From Ipomoea triloba (Eukaryota > Streptophyta > Magnoliopsida > Solanales > Convolvulaceae), in contig NC_044917.1 in NCBI RefSeq assembly GCF_003576645.1, positions 21,813,020 to 21,877,019 on the forward strand: 64,000 nucleotides of DNA, read 5' to 3'. Position 1 is the first letter of the stretch. Every line of letters starts with the position of its first letter. The position numbers and the translations under genes are program-made. Positions 53,982-64,000 of the stretch are shown here, piece after piece. The notes under the pieces were generated by a model. The model saw only the letters and a list, made by a program, of their open reading frames with translations. It was not told the DNA's origin and did not search any database.

Positions 53982-55360
53982 AAGATTATTTGCTAAAATA
54001 AAATTAAATAAAATTCTCAAAACGCATAACACATCATGAACAACAATCTGAAACATCCTGTAATTAATAAGTTAGCACTCGAGTTCAAAATATGGAGAGA
54101 ACTAAATAAGTAAATTCTCACAGGAATATCACTCATTACGCTCAAGTGTTTGATGGGTATAAATTTCACTCAAGTTCATTCCTATAAAATTGCTCTACCA
54201 TAGGCTTGCATATCTTCTCAATCACCACTACAAGAGCCATGCATGACACAAATCATAAGGACTTTTCATAGCTTGTAATGGGGTTAGGGTTAAGGTAGGG
54301 AAAATTTAGGAAAGTAGCTCAAAAAGCTTTCAAACTAGAGGAGCAAATCAATACAAAGAATCCAATACCCTCAATTCCAATTCAAAAACACTTTCTATTG
54401 ATGCTTCAACATGACTATCATTCTCAAAAACAAATAATTTTCCTCAATATTACATGAACCTTCCCATACTCCATTTATTCAATAGTAACTTCAAACTCAA
54501 AAGTAACTGATGATTCTTTCTCATTTTCCCATAAATTTCAACAACATTTTTTCATATTCAAACATATATTTTCCATTCATTTTTCAATCTTTCTTTTTTT
54601 TTTTTTGAAATCATGAACTGCCTTCACTTTCTTTGTTTTTTTTTTTTTTTGAAATCATGAACTGCCTTCACTTTCTTTGTTTTTTTTTTTTTTTGAACAA
54701 GAATTGCCTTCATTCTCTTTATAAAGACAAAAATAATTGGCAACAAAGATACAACCCACCTCACTCTCAATCTTATTAACAAAAGCAAATGATCTCCCCC
54801 ACACTTATTCTTCACAAACCACGTAGATTACATAAGGAATTTAAAATTTGCTCCACTAGTTATTCAGCTGGGTCAATGCATTAATTTATGGTATAAAAGG
54901 CTTGTAATATGGTTTAAATAAAGAAAGGAATGGCCACAAAGCTCAAAGTGGGTTAACAAAGTTAAACAAATCATAGGACAAATCGGTTATCTGGCTAGTG
55001 AGGCTCAAAATCAAATAATGGCCTTAATCACACTTGAATCATGCATGGTCAAATTAGCTTTAACAGAGAATCAAGACAAGTTCTAGAGAAACAAAGATAT
55101 GGAAGAAATCACACAATAGAAAGAAAATAAGACCGAAGTGTCAGTCAATGGCTCAAAGTCTCACAGGTTTATTGCTTACTTAATCTAGCCACTACATATC
55201 AAACAAGAAATGCTAACAAACTAATCACAGCTTGCCAAACTATTTATTCAATCATGTTATGAATTTCAAGAAAGGAAAATATAATAATTTTTTAAAAATT
55301 TTGCAGAAAATAGTAGTAGTAGTAAAATATTTCTGAATTTTTTTATATAAATAAATCTAA
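53982..55360 (-). other. Element B 3' non-coding region
   Basis: About 1.4 kb with no recognisable ORF. A small direct duplication at 54590-54690 repeats TTTGAAATCATGAACTGCC. Confidence 0.7.
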
Positions 55361-55400
55361 ATTCCCTCCCCCACACTTATTATCAACATTGTCCCCAATG
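55361..55400 (-). promoter_or_regulatory. Internal PPT-like hairpin module of element B
   Basis: Minus strand: stem CATTG, loop GGGA, CAATG (55387-55400), then AAGTGTGGGGGAGGGAAT (55361-55378). Corresponds to the modules of A, C and D. Confidence 0.65.
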
Positions 55401-55590
55401 ATAAGTAAAAATGCACAGAAAAGGGATTATTAAAAATAATACAAAGATTAAGAAGAAACTTCCCTTTCAGTTGCTCTTATTATTCAAAATAAACTGGATC
55501 TTCAAGAAGTACTTCTGCAACGTTTTCAACTCGAAACTCATCATGGTAAGGTTTAAGCCTATGGCCATTCACCTTGAATATCTTGGAAGT

Positions 55591-55890
55591 CTACAAACTT
55601 TGAATCTCTATTGCACCATGAGGAAATATATTAGTAACAATAAACGGACCAACCCAACGAGAACGTAACTTACCCGGGAATAGACGAAGCCGTGACTGGA
55701 AGAGTAGGACTTTTTGTCCAATTGAAAATTCTTTTCTCAAAATCATCTTGTCATGGAATGCTTTCGTCTTATCTTTGTAAATTCTTGAATTCTCGTAGGC
55801 CTCATTGCGAATTTCCTCCAACTCAGAAAGTTTCAACTTCCGATGCAGGCCATTTTCATCAATATTCATATTAAAGTTCTTAACAGCCTA
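55591..55890 (-). pseudogene. Element B integrase C-terminal end
   Basis: After an in-frame TAG (55888-55890) at the conserved Trp position, the frame reads [20 protein letters not shown] and [20 protein letters not shown], then meets another TAG at 55591. Sequence further down still encodes the expected [10 protein letters not shown] block, so the stop is a decay mutation. No chromodomain. Confidence 0.8.
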
Positions 55891-57924
55891 ATATGCTTTG
55901 TGCTCCAACTCAACTGGAAGGTGACATGCTTTCCCAAACACAATGCGATAAGGGGACATACCAATAGGTGTTTTGTATGCAGTTCTGTACGCCCACAATG
56001 CATCATCTAATCGCAAACTCCAATCCTTCCTGTTTGGGTTGACTGTTTTCTCAAGGATTGACTTGATCTCTCGGTTGGACACCTCTGCTTGCCCATTAGT
56101 CTGTGGGTGGTAGGCAGTTGACACTTTATGGGTGACATGGTACTTCCTAAGCAATGCTTCAATAGTGCGATTACAAAAGTGAGTTCCCTGGTCACTTATT
56201 ATGGCTCTTGGAATCCCAAACCTGGAAAAGATGTTAGACTTGATAAAATCTGCAACAACTTTAGAGTCATCAGTCCTGGTGGCTTTAGCTTCCACGCACT
56301 TTGAAACATAATCAACAGCAAGTAAAATATAGACAAAACCAAAAGATACAGGAAATGGGCCCATAAAATCAATGCCCCAAACATCAAAAACCTCACAAAA
56401 TATGATCGGAGTTTGTGGCAATTCATTTCTCCGGGATAAATTACATGACTTTTGGCAAGCATCACATGACTTACAAAATGAATATGAATCTCTAAATAAA
56501 GTTGGCCAATAAAAGCCACACTCCAACACTTTCCTTGCTGTTCTCTTGGCCCCAAAGTGTCCTCCACAAGCATAAGAATGACAAAAGGCGAGGATTGAAA
56601 CAATTTCATCATCAGGTACACATCTTCTTACCACTTGGTCAGCACAATGCTTCCACAGGTATGGTTCATCCCACACATAGTACTTGGAATCACTCTTGAT
56701 TTTATCTTTTTGGGTTTTAGACAACTCATGAGGAAACTTGTTAGCAACAAAAAAATTGACTATGTTAGCATACCATGGTAAAATCACTGTTGTAGCAAGT
56801 AGGTGTTCATCAGGGAATGCTTCTTGTAGTGGTGGTTCAGGTTCGATGTGCACCAAACGACTCAAGTGATCTGCTACAAGATTTTCCGACCCTTTCCTAT
56901 CTTTGATCTCCATATCAAACTCACTCAAGAGGAGTATCCATCTTATCAATCTTGGTTTGGCTTCCTGCTTTTTCATCAAGTAGCGAAGAGTTGCATGATC
57001 AGAATAAACTATAACTTTAGTACCCAACAAATAAGACCTAAATTTTTCCAAAGCAAAAACAATAGCTAAAAGTTCCTTTTCTGTAGTAGAATAGTTTTTC
57101 TGAGCATCATTTAAAGTTCTAGAAGCATAATAAATAACATGGGATGATTTCCCGATCTTTTGACCCAACACAGCCCCTACTGCGTGATCACTTGCATCAC
57201 ACATAATCTCGAAAGGGTAGTTCCAATCAGGTGGTTGAATGACCGGAGCAGACGTCAACAACTCTTTCAACTTGTCAAAAGCTCCTTTACACTCTTCATC
57301 AAACTCAAAGGAAGTCTCTTTTTGCAACAATTTGCACAAAGGTAGGGCTATCTTCGAGAAATCTTTGATAAATCTTCGGTAGAAACCTGCATGTCCAAGA
57401 AAAGAGCGGACTTCCCGCACATTAGTAGGATAAGGTAGAGATTCAATAATATCAACTTTATCTTTATCAACCTCAATCCCTCTAGATGAAATAACATGCC
57501 CCAAAACATTACCTTGATCAACCATAAAATGACATTTTTCAGAATTTAACACAAGATTACTTTCTATGCATCTTTTTAAAATGAGTGTAAGGTTATTCAA
57601 GCAATTATCAAAAGAATCTCCATAAACTGTAAAATCATCCATAAACACCTCTATTATATGCCCAACATAATTAGAAAATATGTTAACCATACACCTCTGA
57701 AAGGTGCTCGGGGCATTACAAAGGCCAAACGGCATGCGTCGATATGCAAAAGTGCCGAAGGGGCACGTAAAAGTTGTCTTTTCTTGGTCTTCTGGAGCAA
57801 TTGCAATCTGAAAATAACCTGAATAACCATCAAGAAAACAAAAATATGAACGACCAGCTAACCTTTCTAGCATTTGATCAATAAAAGGTAAAGGGAAGTG
57901 GTCTTTTCTTGTTACAGCATTCAA
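55888..57924 (-). pseudogene. Element B reverse transcriptase, RNase H and integrase
   Basis: A 678-codon frame. [39 protein letters not shown] and catalytic [13 protein letters not shown]. RNase [53 protein letters not shown]. Integrase: zinc finger [20 protein letters not shown], then DDE core with Asp in [10 protein letters not shown], Asp in IISDQGTHF and Glu in [11 protein letters not shown]. The apparent start at 57924 is an internal Met; upstream a TGA at 57946-57948 (probably CGA to TGA) and a single-base shift near 58078 separate it from the first RT residues. Confidence 0.92.
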
Positions 57925-58039
57925 CTTCCTATAATCTATACAAACTCACCATCCATTTTGAATACAAGTGGGAACCAGTTCATCATTTTGGTTTTTCACA
58001 ACTGTAATTCCTGTTTTTTTAGGAACAACTTGAGTTGGG

Positions 58040-60865
58040 CTAACCCATTTGCTGTCTGAAATTGGATAGATTATCCCCAACTCCAAGGAGTTTAAGGACA
58101 TCTTCCTTCACTACTTCCATCATGGGTGGGTTTAGCCTCTTTTGCGGTTGACGAGATGGTTCTGCTCTTTCCTCTAGTAGAATTCGGTGCATGCAAGTGG
58201 ATGGGCTTATTCCTTTGATATCTGCAATTGTCCACCCAATGGCAGTTTTGTGTTCTTTCAACACATGGACAAGTTTTTCTTCCTCTGCTGTAGAAAGTTG
58301 AGTTGAAATTATAACTGGCAATGTTTTATTTTCTCCCAAGAAAACATATTTAAGGTGTTCGGGGAGAGGTTTCAACTCGGGGATAGGTGCCTGCACAACA
58401 GATGGTAACAATTTTTTGCTAGAAACAGGTAAAGCCATATAAGAAACATTATTATGCTGGTGCAATTTAGGACAATGATTCAATGATGCAATAGCTTCTT
58501 GTAAATTGGAACTCAAAGCAAACTCATTATTCCCATTTTCAAGGTGTTTACTAATAACAACTTTCAATTCATCCTTACCATCAAATTCAAAAACTTCTTC
58601 AACTAATGAATCAAGAATATCAATAGAATAAGCAAAGTTATCATCACTAGGACATTTCATAGCATCATAAATACTGAATGTAACAATATTACCATCAAAC
58701 TCCATAGTAAGTGTACCACTGTGAATATCAATTTTTGTTTTTGCAGTTTTTAAAAATGGTCTTCCTAGTAGAATAGGTGCAGAATGATCATTATTTTCCA
58801 TATCAAGCACATAGAAATCAGTAGGGAATATCAAATTATTAACTTGCAACAATACATCTTCAATAACACCCCTAGGATATGCATTAGATCTATCAGCCAA
58901 TTGGATAACCACAATAGTTTTATTCAAAGGTCCAAGTTTTAAAGAAGCATACATAGAATATGGCATAACATTAATAGATGCTCCTAAGTCTAGCATGGCT
59001 TTCTCAAGTCTAGTATCACCTATCATACAAGGAATAGTAAACATACATGGATCCTTGCATTTTTCAGGAAGCTTGCTTTGAATCACAGTTGACACATTCT
59101 TCCCCATTATCACTTTCTCACCTCTTTTTGACTTTTGCTTCCTTTTTGTTGTACACAACTCCTTTAAGAATTTAGCATATCTAGGAACTTGTTTTATTGC
59201 ATCAAGTAATGGAATATTTACTTCACAATTTTTGAAAGTTTCATATAACTCTACATCTTTCGCTTCTTTTTTAGATTCTGACAAAGCTTGAGGGAATGGG
59301 GGAGTTGGTTTATAATCAGAAGGACTAGGAAACTTACCTGGAGAATTTTCGTTGTTGCTAGTTTCCTCTTTTTCTTTGTCCACTGATGGAGTAGCATTTG
59401 CAGGACCTTCAATTTCCTTACCACTTTTCAAAACAATTGCACTTGCATTTTCTCTTGGATTGACCACCGTTTGAGAGGGTAATTTGCCAGAACTCTGTGC
59501 CTCCAACCGACCTACCGTAGTTGCTAGTTGGCCCATTTGTCTTTCTAAGTTCTGGATGCTAGCTTTCGTTTCTTGAAAATTGGACTTTGTTTCTTGTTGG
59601 AATAGTTGTGTTTCTTGCTGAAATTGTAAAGTGTTAGTGGCAAGAGACTTAACAATGTCTTCAAGATTCATACCTGAGTTAGAGCTTTGGGCTGGTGGTT
59701 GTCTTGAAAGAAATGGTTGTCTATACTGCTGAAAATTGGAACGATTCTGAACAATCCGGTTCCCTTGTGAGTTCCCATAGCTAAGGTTCGGGTGATCCCT
59801 CCAACCAGGATTATATGAATTAGAAAATGGATCATACTTACCTTGAGGTTGTCCGGGAAAACCTCCAGCCGCATTGACATGTTCAATAGGTTCTTTTTGA
59901 AGAGTTGGGCAAGCATCAGTTTGGTGTCCAACTACCGAGCAAATTCCACAAGCTTTCACAGTTTGCATATTTCCTACAGCTAATTGACGAACAAGAGTAG
60001 TTAAACCAGCCACTTGTTGTTCAAGATTGGAAATACTTACCTCATTCATTTGCTTGGATGGTTGGACAAGTCTATTGCCAAACTGTTGAGAATTTGCTGC
60101 CATGTTTGCAATTAGATTCTTTGTAGCATCCGGTGTCTTATCAACTAATGCACCTCCACTTGCAGCATCAATCATGCTTCTATCAGTTGGAAAGAGTCCC
60201 TCATAGAAGTACTGAATAAGTAATTGTTCCGTGATTTGGTGATGAGGACAGCTTGCACAAAGCTTCTTGAAACGTTCCCAATATTCATATAATGACTCGC
60301 CATTGTGTTGCCTTATACCACAAATTTCCTTTCTGATGTTGGCTGCCCTTGAAGCTGGAAAGTATTTTTCAAGGAACACCGTCTTCAAGTCATTCCATGT
60401 GGTGATGCTCCCGGAAGGTAGATAATATAGCCAGTCCTTTGCTGAATCCTTCAAAGAAAAAGGAAAGGCTCTCAACTTGATTTGTTCCTCAGTAACCCCA
60501 GTGGGTTTCATACTTGAACACACCACATGAAATTCCTTTAAGTGTTTATGAGGATCTTCACCTGCAAGTCCATGAAAAGAAGGCAAGAGATGAATTAATC
60601 CAGATTTTAATTCAAATTGTACGTTAGCAGGAAACGTAATGCATAAAGGCTGTTGATCTAAATTTGGAGCTCCAAGCTCTTTTAAAGTCTGATTTTGAGC
60701 TATTGGTTTTTCTTCTGAATTAGAATGTGAGGAAGATGGGGAATCAGTAGCCAGTGCACTAAACTCCAATTTCCTACGAGCTTGTTTTCTTAAGTTGCGT
60801 AGAGTTCTTTCAATTTCTGGATCGTAAGGCAATATTTCTCGATTAGCAGATCGAGTTATAGGCAT
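58040..60865 (-). CDS. Element B gag-protease (with start of RT)
   Basis: A 941-codon frame starting 138 bp after the PBS. N-terminus MPITRSANREILPYDPEIER is Athila-like. Gag capsid domain at about 85-240 (GLAGEDPHKHLKEFHVVCSS, LKDSAKDWLYYLPSG, EYWERFKKLCASCPHHQI). CCHC zinc knuckle CGICSVVGHQTDAC near residue 305. A Gln-rich coiled coil follows at about 410-455. Aspartic protease MLDLGASINVMPYSMY near 625 and ILLGRPFLKTAKTKID near 700. RT starts with [20 protein letters not shown]; a one-base shift then ends the frame. Makes the particle shell and processes it; gag-protease itself looks intact. Confidence 0.9.
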   Translation of the reverse strand: MPITRSANREILPYDPEIERTLRNLRKQARRKLEFSALATDSPSSSHSNSEEKPIAQNQTLKELGAPNLDQQPLCITFPANVQFELKSGLIHLLPSFHGLAGEDPHKHLKEFHVVCSSMKPTGVTEEQIKLRAFPFSLKDSAKDWLYYLPSGSITTWNDLKTVFLEKYFPASRAANIRKEICGIRQHNGESLYEYWERFKKLCASCPHHQITEQLLIQYFYEGLFPTDRSMIDAASGGALVDKTPDATKNLIANMAANSQQFGNRLVQPSKQMNEVSISNLEQQVAGLTTLVRQLAVGNMQTVKACGICSVVGHQTDACPTLQKEPIEHVNAAGGFPGQPQGKYDPFSNSYNPGWRDHPNLSYGNSQGNRIVQNRSNFQQYRQPFLSRQPPAQSSNSGMNLEDIVKSLATNTLQFQQETQLFQQETKSNFQETKASIQNLERQMGQLATTVGRLEAQSSGKLPSQTVVNPRENASAIVLKSGKEIEGPANATPSVDKEKEETSNNENSPGKFPSPSDYKPTPPFPQALSESKKEAKDVELYETFKNCEVNIPLLDAIKQVPRYAKFLKELCTTKRKQKSKRGEKVIMGKNVSTVIQSKLPEKCKDPCMFTIPCMIGDTRLEKAMLDLGASINVMPYSMYASLKLGPLNKTIVVIQLADRSNAYPRGVIEDVLLQVNNLIFPTDFYVLDMENNDHSAPILLGRPFLKTAKTKIDIHSGTLTMEFDGNIVTFSIYDAMKCPSDDNFAYSIDILDSLVEEVFEFDGKDELKVVISKHLENGNNEFALSSNLQEAIASLNHCPKLHQHNNVSYMALPVSSKKLLPSVVQAPIPELKPLPEHLKYVFLGENKTLPVIISTQLSTAEEEKLVHVLKEHKTAIGWTIADIKGISPSTCMHRILLEERAEPSRQPQKRLNPPMMEVVKEDVLKLLGVGDNLSNFRQQMG

Positions 60866-61003
60866 AAACTATGAAAGATATTGCAACAATTAGGTAACGT
60901 AACGAAGACACCAAAAATTTATTAATTTTTTTTTGACAAATGACGAAGAAGAATAAATGAATAAATAAGCAAACGAATAAACACAAAAATAAACTAGAAA
61001 AGC

Positions 61004-61021
61004 TCCCCGGCAACGGCGCCA
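61004..61021 (-). other. Primer binding site of element B (tRNA-Asp type)
   Basis: Minus strand TGGCGCCGTTGCCGGGGA, a few bases after the LTR end. Identical to the element C site. Confidence 0.88.
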
Positions 61022-61025
61022 AAAT

Positions 61026-62513
61026 TTGGTGAGCTGTCGTAGGCTCCCAAATTAAACCTTAAAAACGTAGTAGTGAGAGTAAGGTTCGTTCCCACGAGGA
61101 GTAACTAGTTTGATTTATGAGTTCAAATTAAAGAGGGGGATTCGGTATGAAATTAACATTCAAAATAAGTAAATGAATAAATAAATAAATAATTAAATAA
61201 GAATAGAAAAGATGATAATCAAGCCAAAGTTTACGAAAGAAATCAATTGAACTTTTAATACTCGGTCTAAGAAAACATTCACCACCGAATTTTAGTAACT
61301 GATCATAGATTCAAGGTTAGTTCATAACAATTGAGCATTCGTTGTGGGATTAATTCCCGATTTTCCTTAGTCATAGGTAATCAAACACAAGCGGTATCAA
61401 CTACCCCTAACTACCAAATAACACAAGACAAGCACTTATATTTAATTTGATAGCAGCATTAAAATGAGAAAATCAACAAAACTAAATAACATAAACACAT
61501 GCAGTTATGTTTAATTTAGATTAATATTTTTCCTATGATTAAATCAACACTAAGCCGTGATAAAATTAATCATAGTTGCACAGATTAGAAAATCAATTGA
61601 ACGAATCGTTAACTAATCTAGCAATAAACTGTTTAAGTAATTAAACTAGTAGGCCTCCTAGCAATTAACTAGAACAATTATATAAAATAAAACAATTGAA
61701 AGCACAGGAGAATATCAATTACTCAAATGAATATGAATTCAATATTAAGAAAAAATTCAATCTCACGGTAAAGAATGATCCAGGGTTCATTTAATCTTTT
61801 GACCAAGTTTAGAATTAGCCTCGCAGGGCCATGAACCAGAAAATTTTAACAGAAAAAAATAAAAATTTGTAAACTGGAGAAACTATCAAATTATGCACAG
61901 CTAGTCTGATTCCTCAACAACAAGAACTCACTACTATTTATACACCATTAATCCCAACAAAAACTCTTAAATTAAGGAAAATAATTAATCTAAGAATTAA
62001 TTTGAACCTCTCAAAATTAGACCCAAATGGTGAAATTATTCCTTGTCATCAGTTTCCCCTGTTGACCGACGAAACCCTCTCCAAAATTCCGATGAGTCGC
62101 CTACGGAATCTGCGCTGCTGTTGTTGTCGACGAAATCTTCTCTGCTCCTTCGTACGTACGTATGAGCTGCGCAAACCAGACTTACAAATCAAAATATTTG
62201 AATTCATTCCTTTTTCTTTTGTTTAGTTATTTAGGTTATTATATATTGTGGGCTAATTTTATTAAACAAATAAATAAAGATATGGGCTATGATGCTATGG
62301 GCTTATCAACCCACACTAATTAAAATATAACACTTATTTGGGCCAATAATTAAAACTAGCATCTAAACCTTACTAATGCCCAATAATTATTATAAAATCT
62401 TTATTCTAACTAATCAACTATAAAAATATTAAAATAAAATAAAATGGCAAGTACTAAATATAAATATACTATAAAAACCTACTTAAATTAAAGTGTAAAA
62501 ATATACTTGTCAA
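61026..62513 (-). mobile_element. 5' LTR of element B
   Basis: A 1488-bp LTR with minus-strand ends TTGACAAG and CTCACCAA; TSD TAGAG follows at 62514-62518. Confidence 0.92.
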
Positions 62514-62518
62514 TAGAG

Positions 62519-63168
62519 TAGATTAAAAAGGGGATTGGTGGCCCCAAGATAGATCTATGTGGATGTTTAATATTAATGCTTTGAATTGTGAGTTGCTTAT
62601 TTGTTGGATGATGAATTTGTGTGGATGATGTTTTTCAAGCTTTGTGCCTTTTGTGGCCACATTAGGTAGCAAACCCAAAAGAAGTGAGTGTGTGCGCGAT
62701 AGCGGCCACTCACGAGTCTAACTCACCCACATCTCCGCTCTTAGTCCGAAAGGACAAGATCCGAGAGGAGTGGTAGACAAAGTGTTCGATGAAATGCCCA
62801 ACTGAATGAGGATGTGGGAGTCCAAAGTGTGACGCCACTTGGTAAAGTGCCATGAACTCCCTATTCTATTCCACGACTTGCACTCGCAAAACCATCCAAA
62901 GATAGACCACATGGAAAAGCCTAAAGCCCCAATCTCCACTTTACTTTTCTTTTATTTATTTTACACAACCACTATAAACCTTTCCCCTCCTTACAAATGA
63001 ATCCAACCCTTAGCCAATCTCGTAACTCTTTTCCTTCAACCTCTTAGATGCCAACACACCTATTCGGTTCCCATTCGCCATCCTTGAGAGACACGACACT
63101 CGGGGAGTCTTGACTCTTCGTTTTACCACCTTCACATCCACTCACCCCATACAAAACACAAGCGATCA
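62519..63168 (+). mobile_element. 3' LTR of element D, right part
   Basis: Resumes after element B and ends AAGCGATCA, followed by TSD TAAAC. Contains the family block GTGTGCGCGATAGCGGCC near 62690 and ACACTCGGGGAGTCTTGAC near 63100, both shared with 2386-3653 and 7260-8518 in reverse. Confidence 0.88.
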
Positions 63169-63788
63169 TAAACCGCACATCTTCTATATTGATATGATAT
63201 TTATAAATACTTTTGTCCTTTAGCTAAATTAATTTTAAATTTTTCTAAAGTAATTTGAATACAATGACACGTAATAGAAACTTTTAGATTACATATACTA
63301 GATGATTCATAAAATTAAATTAAAAAAAGTAAATTATCTTTCAATATTTAAACCAAATTAGTAAATCATTTTGAAATAGATATAATGCATTTTTTTTTAG
63401 TTGTCGAAGTTTCATAGATGATCGAGTAAAATTTTTGTTGTGTATGTATTTGAAATTAATACAAGAAATTCAAATTCATTGTGATGAATATATTCCACTG
63501 TAATTTTAAGGGTACTCAACGTTGTATTACAATATGTTTGTCTTTGAAAATGAATAAAACTTGTTTAAATATAGTCTCTTTTTTTTTTTTTGAGAAAAAA
63601 ATATAGTCTTCTTCTAATTAGAGATATATCCCTTATAAATTCATATTCATATATGGATATACATAATACTTTATTTCAACTATCTCAATTCAACAACTTC
63701 CACAGATTGATATCTAAAAATCTTGTCTCAATTCAACTGCAAATGCATTATGTTGCTGCTCATTTATAATATTAATATTTTTAAATAA

Positions 63789-63790
<2 letters not shown>

Positions 63791-63861
<71 letters not shown>
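63791..63861. repeat. Palindromic compound microsatellite (GT)n(AT)n(AC)n
   Basis: Fifteen GT units, then AT units, then AC units to 63861. The whole tract is nearly its own reverse complement and can form a long hairpin or cruciform. Confidence 0.95.
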
Positions 63862-63962
63862 AGTAAGAATTATAGAAATGATAAATTACTAAATATAACT
63901 ATGGTAATATTTAATTAAAATCTAAATGAATGTAAACTTACCATTGAAGAATGTAAGAATAT

Positions 63963-64000
63963 ATATGTATGTATGTATGTGTATGTATGTATGTATGTAT
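63963..64000. repeat. (TATG)n microsatellite
   Basis: GTAT tetranucleotide run reaching the window edge, with one GTGT interruption. Confidence 0.9.

Larger units (their letters stand above)
52453..62513 (-). mobile_element. Element B: full-length Athila-type Ty3/gypsy element
   Basis: A 10.06-kb minus-strand element with two highly similar LTRs (61026-62513 as 5', 52453-53943 as 3') and exact TSD TAGAG (52448-52452 and 62514-62518). PBS at 61004-61021 and polypurine tract at 53944. One gag-protease frame and a pol region broken by a frameshift and three stops. No env-like ORF is recognisable in the ~1.4 kb between pol and the polypurine tract. LTR similarity indicates recent insertion. Confidence 0.92.
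45679..63168 (+). mobile_element. Element D: non-autonomous Athila-related LTR element
   Basis: Flanked by exact TSD TAAAC (45674-45678 and 63169-63173). The 5' LTR is truncated to about 300 bp and the PBS is lost. The 3' LTR (51830-52452 plus 62519-63168, 1273 bp) is split by element B. Two coding units (45992-47648 and 48784-50118) and no pol genes of its own. LTR relatives are at 2386-3653 and 7260-8518. The missing PBS means this copy is dead. Confidence 0.88.
63174..64000. other. Right flank, AT-rich, no gene
   Basis: No ORF. Holds two microsatellites listed separately. It may belong to the intron or 3' side of the SURNod19 pseudogene locus, but no later exon was found. Confidence 0.6.

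Overview
The window looks like nuclear DNA of a flowering plant, probably a eudicot; the species cannot be fixed from sequence alone. Evidence: Athila-type Ty3/gypsy elements primed by a tRNA-Asp-like site, Ty1/copia and LINE remnants, a tRNA-derived SINE, Helitron, CACTA and Mutator-type elements, long (AT)n tracts, and an intron-containing gene of the plant SURNod19 (stress up-regulated Nod 19) family. About nine tenths is transposon-derived or non-coding. Single N characters at 18827, 19081 and 41479 mark assembly gaps.

Layout. 1-5700: SINE with target-site duplication (TSD), two foldback elements, a 27-bp minisatellite and a decayed LINE interrupted by a solo LTR (TSD AGGCA). 5760-8650: truncated copia element (PBS, gag piece, RNase H) cut by a truncated Athila-related element. 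8650-12354: an unrecognised AT-rich 182-codon ORF, then a non-autonomous Helitron that carries a Mutator-type foldback with a perfect 9-bp TSD. 12724-17949: the one apparently intact host gene, a four-exon SURNod19 gene of about 422 codons. 17957-27034: GC-rich hairpin cluster, a TIR element that captured a SAM-domain gene fragment, a MITE, and a 4.35-kb CACTA element with arrays of hairpin repeats. 27995-45144: a second SURNod19 copy, now a pseudogene, whose first exon is split by a 16.7-kb LTR element (C, TSD AGGTG); C itself contains an Athila-type element (A, 32158-42320, minus strand, TSD ATTCA). 45679-63168: a related non-autonomous LTR element (D, TSD TAAAC) whose 3' LTR is split by a second Athila-type element (B, 52453-62513, minus strand, TSD TAGAG). 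All four nested insertions are closed by exact 5-bp duplications, so the order of events can be read.

How the parts work together. A and B carry gag, protease, reverse transcriptase, RNase H and integrase, all damaged. C and D lack pol but keep LTRs, a polypurine tract and a shared ORF type (Tyr/Pro-rich N-terminus, coiled coil, acidic centre with a VWE motif, conserved C-terminus); D adds a second ORF resembling Athila ORF1. C also keeps a PBS, which D has lost with most of its 5' LTR. C and D are therefore candidate parasites of autonomous relatives such as A and B.

The most interesting signals are candidate RNA structures supported by compensatory base changes: (i) a tandem ~60-nt three-helix motif in the 3' untranslated regions of C (three copies) and D (two copies); (ii) a hairpin with loop AGGA (GGGA in one case) followed by AAGTGTGG, present twice in each of A, B, C and D, once at the true polypurine tract and once 1-2 kb upstream; (iii) a hairpin with loop AGGYAR preceded by GCGCTT just after ORF stops in A, C and D. 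None was tested computationally here.
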